This document shows, piece by piece, positions 38,192-51,700 of a stretch of 64,000 nt of DNA (its first letter is position 1; each line of letters starts with the position of its first letter). A program made the translations under genes and the position numbers. The notes below the pieces were generated by a model, which saw nothing but the letters and a program-made list of their open reading frames with translations, had not been told where the DNA came from and did no database searches. Source of the stretch: Strix aluco (lineage: Eukaryota > Chordata > Aves > Strigiformes > Strigidae); the NCBI RefSeq assembly GCF_031877795.1, contig NC_133934.1:106890610-106954609 (forward strand). Reading direction: 5' to 3'.

Positions 38192-40867
38192 ACCTCCTTC
38201 TCCCCACTCAGTCCCTTCAGATTTCCAGTTCAAGATCTCCCAACATAATTAAAAGGCCGTCCCCTTTCTTCCCCTCACTATCCCCACATACGGTTTTCAG
38301 ATGCTGGTGGAAATGAATTAATTTACCACTGGATCTTGTAACATGCCCGATGCCTTTAGCTCTCATTAACACGACTGGACAGCTAGCAGGATTAGACCCA
38401 TTATGTGGACTCCGTGTGTGGTTAATGTGAGTAAAAAGAATGAACAGTGTGATATAGAACTGCATGTTTAAGAGAGATCTTAGTGATGATGCAAGTCCTG
38501 AGAGTGAATCTCGGCTTGTCCTAGTTCCCAAGATTAAAACAAACACACCCTTGAGCTATGCAGTTTGAGTGTGTATATAAATATGTGCACATCTACTTCT
38601 GAAAGAGTGTAGAGTAAAATATAGGTGGCAAATATTTTAGCCAGAATTTATACCCTTTTTCCTATGTCTTCTTTTTTTACATGTTACTTCTTTTCATCTC
38701 TGCTACAGCAATAAATTTGGGTTCCCTAAAGACATTTTGCTGCAGTTCAGTAAACTGAATTCTGTTTAACCAAGGCGAAGTCTGAGCATGACATCATAGC
38801 AGGGAACAATGGAGTGCATCACTTCTCTCCCTGACCACGCAGCAAACTTCAGGGCAGCATTTAAAAAGATCAATATGGGCATGTATCTGTGTTTACAGAA
38901 CACATATAAAATGCAATAAGCATTCAGATAGTGGCATAAAACAGAAAAGATAAAGCACTGAAGGAATTCTGTTTATATACTGAGTGTTAGCAGTTTGAGG
39001 GCTTTGTTCAAAACTGGGAAAAAAATCCAACCACCCCCCACGTGAACAACTCCCCCCCTTCCTTCTCTAAACATGGATCTCTGCCTTTCAGAATTGTATA
39101 CTTGCATCTTTCCAGTAGAAGTGAATGGTATTATATGAAATGGCACACTAAAATTGAACAAACAGAATTTCAACGCAAATTCAACAGATAATCTGGTTAA
39201 CCACTTGATGGTTAACCTGCAGTTTTTTTAAATAAACACAACCACTCTCACTTATTTTAGTTTCACTTCACTTTAGTTTCACTTCTTTTTTACTGTATTC
39301 ATTGTTCAAAAGCTTTTTTGGTTGTGAATATTTAAGCAAGGGTTTGAATGAAGAAAGTGGTCATTCGAAAAACATACAAGGGAGAATGTATTAGAAGTAA
39401 CACAGAAATACACATTATACATGTGTGTACACACACGCACACATTACCTTTGCTATATTATCTTTTAGTTTCTGTTTTCAAACAAATTAAGGCATCTGTG
39501 ATTCTGAGTTTTGTATCTGACATCAAATCCTGCTGGTTAAAACAATCTGCATATGCAAATCTAGATAAAAGCTACTTGTATATATTTGCAAAGCAATTTC
39601 AAAATTGCCAACAAGGCCGCATTTCACAAGCCTTTGCACAATACCAAGCTAGGCCAAAGGAAATATTTCTTCCTGACTGCTTGGGATTTTTTTTTTTAGT
39701 AAATAAATGTGAAGGTAACTGTAATTCTACTGTAATTTCTTTACCTGATTCTCTCTGGGTTCTTGCCTACGGTTGTCATGGTAATTTGATAATTCTGGCT
39801 TCTTCTCTACACATTCTATTTGTCTCACTGGATTTCCTGATTATTCAGAAAACTCTTTTAAAAAAACCTCCTGTCTCTCCCCCTCTGCCCCCGTTCTGGG
39901 CTCTATTCTGCTTTTTTCATTCCTTTAGCATAGAGGAGTGTGTATTATTTTGCTACAAATCTACTAAGGTGAAACTGTTTGCTCCACTTACCTGAAAATG
40001 GAGATAATGAGATAAGCATACATACTAGAGCACTTCTTATATTATCTTTCATAGTCTATGACAGGGGATAGAGAGGAAATGTGGAAAGATAACTGCATAT
40101 AGATTTCTTGTAAAGTACTTGGATCTTAATCCTATAGATATTATTTAGGGTTTAACTGCTGCATTTCTGACAGCAGAAACATGTATTTAACTGTTGCCTT
40201 TTTAAACATGACAGACACATTTGTACCTAGAGTGAAAGAGTTAGAATATATTCTCTCTATATGACAGAGTAGAAGCAATATTTTTATTCAGGGGTTCAGG
40301 TGACAATTTATGCCAGAAGAAACAAACTGATCATGCTTTGAACGCACTAGTGAAACCCAAAGAAAAATGCACACTGCTAAGTAATATTTAGCTTGAGCGT
40401 GTAGTTACAAAAGGTTTGTTATTGATGTGTGCATCTTTTAAAAGCACTCAGTGTCAGATTATGTATACAAAATATATACATATATGTTACAGATGTATAC
40501 ATAATTTATATGTATGAAGGTACATAAACTTGTTTTTTTGGGGGCAGTTGTTCTCCCCCAGACACTATATGATTTTTGTTATAAAAGCACAGAGGTACCA
40601 TATGTACCTACGGTTACCTTAAACAATTTGCTTGAATATTACATCTCATATTATTTCCTTTGTCTAGTCCTTCCACGTTTAGCCTCTACACTCTTCAAGA
40701 AAGGATATGTATTTTACTGTGCTGGTCAATGCTTCACACAACTACACCCTGACATCATTAGGATCTCAAAGAATTATTTCAAGGCAAATAATTTATGATC
40801 TTTAAGAGTCATAACTGAAACTATAGTCCAATTTAGACCCAATAATTTCCACTATACACTGTCTTTC

Positions 40868-40952
40868 CAATGTATCGATGGAACCTGCAATCCCACTGGA
40901 TTAAAAGTATCGGTATCAATTAAAAATACTGGTATCAATGGAACCTACAAAT
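40868..40952 (+). repeat. Local degenerate duplication of a GGTATCAAT motif
   Basis: GTATCGATGGAACCTGCAA near 40872 recurs as GTATCAATGGAACCTACAA near 40932, and GGTATCAAT occurs twice between them. This looks like replication slippage. Confidence 0.7.
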
Positions 40953-42140
40953 TCTGCTGTCTGGCCTCTATTGTTTTCTTCTTCTCTTTCTTGTACTGAA
41001 AAGCACATTTGGGATTCCTTACTAAGTCCCTTTGATGGCACCACACTGTGAATCTGCTAAACTCAGAGAGCATTCCAGCTGTGACAGCCCCTCTGCCCCA
41101 ACCTACTGGCATAATCTAGGACATCTGTGACATCATCTGACAGTCTCTGACATCATCCTATGAACCTCAAGACAAGAAAAGGTTGCTGTTCCTTAGTCAC
41201 CATGAATTTAAAAGGTGTCACAGGTAGTATTTGTCATGTGACTGCAATGTTCACACTTGATTTTAACTGAAAATGCTGCTAAAGTAATCACTTGTACATA
41301 GAATAAAGGACCTATAAAACTGTTTGGAAACTTTTCAAATGTACAAATCTTATTTTTTTCTTACTTTGATTTTCAATTTTCCATTTTCAGTAAAATAAAA
41401 ATGACAAATTTTATCCAATTCCTATGTAATGTAATAAATCAGTAATGAACACATTTTCTCTTATGTGCTGATAACCACGTATCTCCCACTGCTATTCAAC
41501 AGAAGAAAAGGTTTCAGTAAATCATGTGTAGGACATCTAATGTTAAAATGTTCTTAAATTCACTTTAAACTCCTATTTATTCACGTATTTCTACAATGTA
41601 GACACTGCAGAAGCTCAATAGACCATACGCTTCATACCTAGCAGAAAAATGATGGCCTCTCTCTTCTGAAAAGAAGACTGAGCAGGAGAATGCTCTATTT
41701 TACATTCTGCTAAACCCAATTATTTTTACAAAATACATCCAGTAGGATTTATTATTTGAGTGATCATAAATATTTACAAAGAAATTATAGTCTTGAAAGC
41801 AACCTACATGCTGATGCTTTTTTGTTAGAATGCTGTTTGTTTACATACCTGCTAATTGCTAAAATTCAGTAATCTGTATTGATCTTACTTTTATTAGTGT
41901 AAATTAGCAAAGTCTTGCTGCACAAATTACCAAGGCTTTGCCATGCAAATATAATAGGCTCAGCTATTTCTTTTAAAAGTTAGTATGCTCGAGTCCATTT
42001 TTTTATTACTGTTATCTTTAGTTCTGTGAAGCCTTGGAACATTTCCCAGTCTGGATCTATAGAAAGTTTCCCGGGTAAATGTATAAAGAGCCTGTGTTCT
42101 GCTTTACCCTGTGCTGGCAGTGCCTGTGTGCTTTTGGTGA

Positions 42141-42162
42141 GCTAGGTCTTTGAAGACCTAGC
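42141..42162. other. Perfect 10-bp stem, 2-base loop
   Basis: GCTAGGTCTT and AAGACCTAGC are exact inverted copies separated by TG. No U-run or other sign of a functional RNA follows. Confidence 0.6.
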
Positions 42163-42673
42163 CCATGCATGGAGTCCAGTCAGGCTGAAAAATTTAGCAG
42201 TTGAGACATTTTACAGTCCAAAATGTCTTTTAAACAAAGGTGTGGTTTAGCAGGACTGGCTGCTTCTGACCTCTTTCAGCTTCTTATTATTGCAGCTGCT
42301 ATGATGTAAGGCTGAGTATGGTAGAGCTAAAGTAGCTGAGGCTCAGGGAGAAATGCTGAGAACAGCTGTTTTACTGTAAACATTAACAAGGGTTTGACTT
42401 CATTTGCAAGCTGGGAGCATTCACAGTTTCTGCACAAATAATACTTTGGGAATTTGATCTAGATGTTCAAAGCACAAAGAAAAAAAATTACCCCTTCTAT
42501 ATGTTACTGCAGCTTTGAATGAAGCAAATTCTCTGCAGAGAGATGCATCCCATTAAATCAACAGGAAGTTTTTCACATTAATACACAGCTTCACACAGAC
42601 GATACAGACATACACACAGGAAAAGAAGAAGCAATATTTATCTGCTTTAGCTATTTCTAAAGCTCCTATCACG

Positions 42674-42702
42674 TTGGTATCTAAGTGCCAATTAGATACC
42701 AA
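42674..42702. other. Perfect 11-bp stem, 7-base loop
   Basis: TTGGTATCTAA and TTAGATACCAA are exact inverted copies around GTGCCAA, about 0.5 kb from the hairpin at 42141. Confidence 0.6.
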
Positions 42703-45700
42703 AAATATTCAGTTGTAGCAGACACTGATGTCTGCTGATTATTGCAGAGCTACAAACAGAATCCTATCCAAGAGGACAGAGAGGGATTTGAATGCTTTCC
42801 CCTTAGCTCGGTACTGCAATTCATGGATATTAGGAAACAAATTTCAGACCTCATTTCCTTCATTACATTCTCGAGGTTGCTTTATTCTGAGGCAAATGAA
42901 AAATCTCAGACAAAGTGACCTTTGCAACGAGCGGGGACATTTGCTGACATCACACACATCTGCATATGCACACACAGACATGTGGGCCAGATCCTCCAGA
43001 CACTGAAAGCTGTTTTTCTGCCACATTATCAATGCAGTGGAGTCTGCAAGGCAGCTCGGCCAGCTACTTGCGCATCAGCCAGTGCAGATATGACAAAGCC
43101 TCAGCTGGTTTGCAGCCACTGCAGGGGCTGCAATGGCTGTTTCTTTCCCGAGTCCTTGTGAAAGGGATACGTTTAGGAATGGCTAAACCGAGCCTATTTC
43201 TCACGGATCACCAGTTACCAGACTAGTTTCTTGGGTCCAGTGGTAGCCAGTGCAAAATCCAGTAGCTCTGCTGGTGTTGCAGTTTACACTAGGGACTGCG
43301 CTGGCAGGGAGACAACCCCAGGATGATGCAAGGATGGCTTAAAGCTGCATTTTCACCACCCTCTTTGAGGCCTGCCAAGAACTGCTTGGCCAAAGCCTGG
43401 AGTCTGGGCAACAGTCCCTACTTACAGACTCCTTCTAGAAACTCCCCATATTAAATATAAAGCTATATAAATCCTGACTATCTTCCCCATTTATTATTAT
43501 TATGGTTCACAGGCTAAGTAGCATAAACTCTGGTCAGCCCTTTGATAAAAGACCAAGGCAAACTTGGGGTCCAGAAAGGCTTGTTAAAATTCATCACTTC
43601 CAATGAAAATCTTAAAGTTTCTGTGAAAAATCTTAAAGTGCCTGTGCTGTTGGATGTGGACCCCTTTGAATGAGAAATAAAATTAACCAATTGGACATCT
43701 GACCTTTTTAATGTTCCCAGGACATTTCCCACAAATCTGGAAGTATCAAGTTTAGTATCTCTCTAAAATTCAAAGCTAGTTAACTATATTTTATTCTTAA
43801 ACTGTTTGTGTTTATGCAGGATAAAGGGAGGTTTTTGGTCTCTGTTCTGTTTTATGGTGTTAATCTATTGTGCAATTGAACAGCTACTATCTCCTCCTCT
43901 GGAGTGGTTGTGTTTCTTCAGATCATGATTTGTTTCTACGTTTTGGTATGAAATAACATAAAACTCTGTCTACCTGGAACAGCTGTAAATATTGGTTCTC
44001 TTGCATTCCTGTATATAGCAGAAAATAAAAATATTCTGAGTGCCATTTATTCCTGATCCCAGGCATGTTCAAATCTCCAATTAAAGTTTCACCATCCATG
44101 TGTGATAATTGAGGTTTTGAAATGCACCTGGAAACATATCTCTCCTTTCCTTCCTTCCCTCTGACAGGATTTCAGAGCTCTGGAATCATATCTGTTGTGA
44201 GTTGCCTTTTTCCTAGTCATACTTTTTATTGAACAAATGTTCAAAAAACTACCCAGTTGTTTGCCTAGATCTTGTAACCAAAACAAGGCCCCATCCTGTC
44301 CTCTTCCACTGCTCATGCCTGTAATTTCTTCTCAAGCTGAATGCTGAATGGGGCTAAAGCCAGCATGCTATTACATTTGGAAGCGGGTTCCATCCAGGAA
44401 AATGATACAAATGAACCTGGGAAATAAGCTGCAGCATGAGAAAGTAATAAAGCATGTTACAGTGCTCATATGTAACTGGAGATGGAGGAGCTGCTTCCAG
44501 AACAGGGACTGGAAAGGACATACTGGCACCTGTGTAATTTCTGAACCACTGAAGTCAAATTCTTTCCTCTCTGTCTTGGCAAGCCCAGAGACCAGATGAC
44601 ATGCCACGGCCTGGCCAAAAGAGAGACTGCTCTGGCGCTACTGAAACCTCTTCTATAGCCGATTCTTCCTGTGATAGTAGCTCTTCTCACCACCTCAAAA
44701 ATGCTCCCTGAAACACCAGCCCCAGCCAGTTTCTACAACTGGCTGAAACATCTGTCACCACTGCTAGAACCATACAACCAAAGAGTGGGATAAGACACCT
44801 CACAGCAGTGGGCCAGCAAAGAGTGATGCTGCTCTAGACTGGCAGCTCACATTCAGGCAGATGTATCAGGGTATGGTGATTCTGAATGGCACAGAATGCT
44901 CTTTTCCAAAGCTCCCTGAAAAAACTAGGTCCAAAAGTTTTGATTTTGAACTGAATTTCCCCATTAGACATCCCTGTAAATTGAAACATTTGGTCTTGTT
45001 GACCCTTCCTATTTTACTAATCCCACCTATAAGTATTCTCGCCTGTAAATCTGTCAGACACAGTTGTCCACCAGAACGCAGGTGAAACCAACAATCTCAT
45101 CACCTTGGTAATTCACAACACTAGCTCACACTGGTTTTCCTGTGTTAAAAACAGGACTGTCAAGGTATTTAGAGGTCTGAGAGAGGATGATCTCTAAGCA
45201 TACAATCCAACGCTGTTGACACACGATCCAAATTATAAATACTTCATTTAATTTCATCCATTCCTCGATTTGTCAGAAATAAAACCTCATCTCCTAAATA
45301 AGACACTATATTTGAAAATCAGTCCACCACTTCTGGCCCTCACTGCTGTCCTGCAACTCATGGGTTGCCGCCATAGCCCACTTCCAAATATCCTTCGCAC
45401 CAGTGAGCCATCTCTGGTCATGAAGAACTGTGTGTCTATCCCTTCCTAGCACTCCCTATCAGAATGCTGAACTGGTCAGGTTTAAGGAAATCACTACAAA
45501 ACTGTAGAAGTTTAGGCCAGAAACTGAACTCCCAAAAAGCCAATCATATTGAAAATGTTCTAGTTTAAAAAAAAAAGGGGGGGGTGTGTAAATTCCTGTG
45601 ATTTTCCTCAAACATTTTCCAAGGTCAGTTTTTCTCCAAATATAAACCAAAACTTCATCTGGAAGGTGTGCGTTTATTCCAACTCAGGCAGTCTTTTGTA

Positions 45701-48700
45701 GAAATGCATAAAACACCAAACTATCACAAACGTTTTTGATTAGAAAAACAACTCAGATCTAGCTTGTTATGTGAAAATAGGTGTAGTCAAGCTTCTGTAA
45801 TGGGAAAATGGCTGCATTCTCTAGCAGGTCAAATATAAAACAAAAAATGTACCCTAGTCAAAGATAAAGTATGACCTGATTTTTGAAACTTTTAATTTTA
45901 AAGCTATCTGGAAAAGCCAAAGGAATAATGGAGCACTTATAAAAAGGGAATACAAAAAAATGTCAGTGCCAAATACACTGGGAAGGGAAATGTGATGGAG
46001 AAAGTGCATCTCTGAAATAGATTTTTGAGGTGACAGCTTGAGGATCAGGTCCAATAAGGGAATTAGTTACCCAGAACTTCAACCCTGCAGTGCCAAAGGG
46101 ACAGGTACTGGGTTCTTAGAGGGGAGTTCAGAACCTCTTGTTCTGTGCCTAGATTTCCTACAGAGAGCATGGGAAAAATTAGGCACCTCTGAGTATGGTA
46201 TCCAAAACATCTGTTTCTGTATTTTATCCAGTGACTATTTATATGAAATATTTAAGAAACAGGCCTGAAAGCTGGGAAGAGAATCTAAGCTCTCTCTGCC
46301 AGATGGGTGCCTTAACCAGTACAGTCATGCTTTCTCTTACGCTTTTTCTGCTCTCTGTGACTCCCATTCTTTCTCTCTGGCCCAATGAACTTGAATTATT
46401 TTCTGCAGCATGGCACAGTTTCAATAGGAAGGGTGGAGAGTGCCTGCCTTCAAAACAGCCTGCAGTCTGGTGGTCAGGCTGCTCTCCTGGGACATGTGAG
46501 TTGGAGCCTCCTCACGCATGGAACATTGTTGAGCTCACAGACAGGAAATGGTGAGGGTGCACTTGAGAACTCACCTTTTTTTTTTTTTAATCTCTAACTG
46601 CTATTACACAGATAATAAAAGGAAATATTTAACAATAACCATGAGAATTACTGACACTTACAGACACCTTTAATCTTTGAGATTCCAAAGCAAACAATGG
46701 GTTATGCTGAAGCAAGTTTGCCCTTTGGACCTAGCAGAAGAACCCAAGAATGCAGAAATGGGCTTTTCTGTACTTCTTAAAATGTTGTAATGCATGTTTT
46801 TTTGTGAACTAGATCAGCTCCGTAGGCTGCGTCAGAAGAAAATTCTGTTTGCACTGTATGCTTTTTTGTCCGCTCTATGGAGACTTGCTAACACCATTTC
46901 AGCTTTAACCTCCTTCATCTCCTTCTGCCTTCCTAGAGCAGTAGTACAGCAGTTGTATTTAAGCCTGGTGCAGGAGGAGCTCAGAGGGATAAGTCTTACT
47001 CACAGGTATATACGTTTGAATCATGTTGCTTACTATCAGTTTATCATCTCCTGGGGCATCATGCAAGCAACAGTGCACAAGCTTAGGCTGGGAGATGAAG
47101 AAAACTCCAACATGTTATTGAAAGTGCAGAGAAGAGCTTGAAGGAAGCAGAAAATAATAAAGTATGTTGGATTTTGGCCAAGACAGTAAGAATTAATAAC
47201 CTGACTTCCAACAGCATACCATGGGATCTACCGTAACTACAACTATGGCCAGTTATCTGCCAGGTTTCACATGGATTTGACAGTTTTGCAGGTCGGTCCC
47301 CTTTGAATCTACTTTAATTCTTACTATATTTAAACAAAAGAAAAAAAGGAGGAATTTCTGAGTCTGCACTGCTCCTGCTGGCAAAGCTACACAGAGCTCA
47401 CAGAACAGTAGGAAGGGAACTTTCCAGAATATGGTTGTCTCTTTTTTCAGCCAAACCAACACTTGCTGCTCAGATAATGACAGCCAGTCAGTCTCAGACT
47501 GCCTCTGTGCTGCAGCCGGCCAGGAGTCCTAGCAGTGCAGGTCCTACTTCCAAGGTTACTCCATCATCCCTCCAGCTCCTGCACTTAGACGAGAAGCAGT
47601 TATAATGGCCCCATACTGTGTCTCCATTTGAGTCAGTCTTTCTGGGCCAATTGCTGTGCATTAGCACACCTTGTACTGAAGGAACAAGAGCCAAAGCTGT
47701 CTCAGTTTCTAGTTTTTTGACTTTGGAAGTTTATGCAAAGCAGGAAGTTACGGTTTCTGAAGTGCTTTCCATAAACAGTGTCTTTGGTGAGCACTTTGCT
47801 CCTCTATGACCCAATCGAATCAAGGGCAGTTAGCATATAAATAATTTCATACCTGTATTTAAATGTTTTGCTGAATCTGGGTCTAAGTAACAATGTATTC
47901 AAAGATAAAAAGTTTCCTAAAATGATGGATTCAGAATCTTTGTGCATACCTTAGAAAATGAAGAGCTAGTAATATTTTTCTAATAGCTCCATTAACATTC
48001 TACATTCATTCCTTCCTTTTCCTATTTAAATGTAGAGTATTTAAGACTTGTAAAATGTGTGCTTTTACTGTTAGGATTTTGGTTTGCTATAATTTTTGCT
48101 TTTGTACTTTTTGCCATACAAATGTATGTTGTTTTCAATTTTATGCATTAAGGGTGACCAGTTTTGGCTATGATAAAGGAGGACCTCCTTTAACAGACTT
48201 CCCTTTACCAGCAGAAAATCTCTAGCACAGGACAAGGGAGAAAAAGGAATGTCACTTACTCTTTGTCAGCCAAGATTACATACTAAAACCTTAGCATGTG
48301 TTTTTCTTTTTGCCTGATTCACACAAATTCCTACTGCTGTATCTTACTATGGCATTAAATAATTTGAGTAATTAGATGAATACAACTCAGTTTGTCTCTC
48401 ACAAGCAAACACATGCAGACACACATATGCAGTAATACATTCTCACCACTTGTAATTATGAGTCTTTATCTTAACATTTTCCACCTTGAAAAAGTAGTAG
48501 GAATATACAGCATGCGGAAGCTATTTTAACTTATAATTTCTTTTTCACTGCTTCCACTGCCAATGACTGCACTGGGAAAGCACATGTTCTAATTTCATCT
48601 TTGGTAGGCATGTCAGAGCACATTTTATATACCTGGGTCATGCAACATGGGCTGCACACACTATTCCAATCTGGGGACCTTTTGAGGACACAGGTTGTGC

Positions 48701-51700
48701 TCATACACCCTGAGCATACACTGAATGAGCAGGTAAGAGCAACAGCACAAGAGCTACCCTCTGGCTCTGCCTCCCAGTAACACAAATCCCTGCAGCATGT
48801 GTTCCACTTTGACTCACTGGCCTCACACATAGTCTGTGACCATATAAACAGGGCTTCAGCCAGCACTGTCTAGCAGGCTCTGCTCTGCAATTTTGACACA
48901 TACACATGATGCTGCTTGCTGCAAGTTCTGCTGCTGCTGCTATTGGTTTGGATGGGACCAGACTTTGAAGAACTAACATGGACACAATGGAATGGGACAC
49001 AATGATTCTCAATGACCAGGAGAGAGTTTGGGACTGCAGGCCTTTCCCTCACCCTAGACAAAGGGAGACTCTTCTGTTTAGGACAGAATGCCTCTGCCAC
49101 TTGTCACCTAGACTTACTCCTATAACAGAGGTCATCAAATACGGATCTCTTACCCAGCAAATAAAGGAAGGGAGAAGGAGATGGAGATGAGCATGCTGCG
49201 GGAGGACTGCTTCATATTCTACAGAGGGAGGATGGACAGTGACTCCACCACTTTTGGATAAGGAATCACTCTGTGCAAACAGTTGGAGCCCAGCAGCATG
49301 ATGGGCTTTATCCTCATGTCCATAAGCACTGCAATCTGCCCGCAAAGCTTGCACATTCCTGACTCCTGCAACCAGTCCTGCAGTCATAGAAAAGTTCATC
49401 GTCAGGTGGCCAGCTCAAATGTGCTCAAGTCCACCATCCCGAAATGGTGTGGACCACTGTTGCCCTGAGATCATAAGGCAGTTTCCCAGAAAGTATGCTC
49501 AAATAGAGGGAAGGGGGCCAAGAGATTAGCTAACTGTGCCTGGCACAGAGGGCCTTTGACAAAGTTATTCAGAAGAGATTTCACTTCCTGGCCTACAGAA
49601 CTGTGCTGAATACAAGGAAGACTACAAGGACATCATGACAGTGTACCCACTGAACATACGATTCCTGTATTATCTGGATTGGGATATTGATTGCATTTTG
49701 ATCAGGGCTATCTATCTTGTGCTCTCTTGGTCATGCTGTCCTAACAGACAGGGAGGCAAACATGAGTATTTCATCAAGCACTAAACTGCCAATGGGTTGG
49801 GGATAAATGAACTTTCCATCAGCTCATCAAGGCTACCATGTCCTCCAAAGCTTCTACTGGGGCCCATGAGAGCCTTTCCATCCAGAAAGGATGCTGCAAA
49901 TAGAGCCCTTCATAGCAACTTCTCAAAAGCTAGTACCAGTGTAGGCAGTGAGTCTGGCTTCTTGATGGAGAGACAAGTCTGAGAAGCCTTCAGAGTTTAT
50001 TTTGCAGCAGAACTGGCAGCATGCTCATAAAGTGCAAACATGGGTAAATGGCCACTACCAGTGGCCATTTCTCTTCCCCATTTCTCTTAGCTACTCTTTT
50101 TTTATCCCCCTCTTCCCTCATAACCCAACCCTTCAGCCCCTCATGACTAATGTCTTATTCCCCAGGAATGTCCATGGGCTTCAGCCCCTAAAAGGAAGCC
50201 AGAGACTAGTTAGTGTTATTTTCCAGTCACTGGGTTATGTGCATTTGGTAGGAGCTCCCTCCTACTCTGCTAGAAAAGCTTCTCTCCTGTGAATACAGTG
50301 CCCCTCCAGGAGCACCCCATTCCCTCAGTCCCATCCGCAGTGCTCACTGCACATATTGTCATCACACTGTGCATTCTGGACCATGGTTTCTTCCTCTAAA
50401 CAGGATGCCTATTTTGGCACACGCATGAAGGTCCAGGAAGGTGAGGGGAACAAAACATAAAGAAAGTGCCAGTGCCTAAAACTTCAGAAAAATACGAGAG
50501 GGCACATTATTGTAGTGCACTATTCATTTTACAACCAGCTCATTATTTTTCAAAAAAGTCCAAACAGAACAAGAAACTATTTATTCCCAGCAAACAAAGT
50601 AAATGGGGATTTAGGGACTAATAAGAATATAGCAGAAGGTTTGGGGGTCATGTAGAAAAATCTTAACACAGAGAAAAGGGACATAAATACCTTTACATTT
50701 TGCCATCTCTTCTCCCATCAATTCCTGCTTTTCACTGTCCGCCAGCAAGATGCCAATTTTGCTGGGAAGCATCTGGACTAGCAAGGCCAGAACGCTTGTC
50801 AGGATATCTCCAGAGACCTGGAGTGTGATTAGGTCTAGCACAGGTTGAATCTGTACTGTTTGCCTATAAACCAAAGCAGGTTTTTCCTGCCCTAAAACCC
50901 ATTTAGTTTTCCCTTTAACAGAAAACCTTGGTATAAATTAAGCTTGTATTCTGTAGAGATGGATGAGGGATAAAGACACCAGCATGAAACAGGGGTGCGT
51001 CGTATACAGATACACACAAAACAGTCAGGTAAACTATGCTGTTACCTGGATCAGGTAAACTATAAGGAAAGGTGTCAGATTAAGTCCAGTACTTCTCAAA
51101 AACGTCAATAAATATCCAGATTTTCCTCTTCAAACTACTATCACATTAACTGGCAGATCATCAATTTCAGATTGAAATAGTCCAGTGCTGATACAGTCAG
51201 AAAATCAGTTATATTTCTAACTGTGTTAGTGGGAATATAGGCTAACTGTATGAAATTAGAACTTCTGTCCTAAGACAGAAGGCAAGTTAGTTTTTTTGTT
51301 CAAAATTTAGAACTTTTGAAAATCCCACCTAATATGGGTAATGGTACTGTACACTGCAACAGAGATTCCAATTAGCTTTTTACAGAAAAAAAGAGGCTGT
51401 GACTATATCTATCTTTAAAATTCAGTTGTTAAAGTGTTGTGAAAAAATTGACAATAATTACAGAATACAGAAACTGATGGAAATTGCAAGATAAAATTAT
51501 TCAATTTTACATTTGGCATGTGTAGGTTTGTTTCCAGCCAGCTACCAAAATAAGTAAATTGTTTTGTTATGGGCCTGTGTTTCATACAAAGGTCTTCACA
51601 ACTCTCACAGTTTATAGTGACTAAAAATGCTGAAAGGAGATGATGAAGATAAATTTTTGTGTTTTGAATGCCCTTGCTAACAAAATCTATGATACTGAAT

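Noticed and set aside
38080-38260. Possible DNA-transposon relic around the GGGA tract
   Set aside because: The flanking phrases look vaguely repeat-like, but I see no terminal inverted repeats or target-site duplication and cannot name a family.
46794-47141. A 115-codon plus-strand frame with a hydrophobic middle
   Set aside because: There is no recognisable domain, no splice context and no supporting neighbours; the length is not far from chance among all frames in the window.
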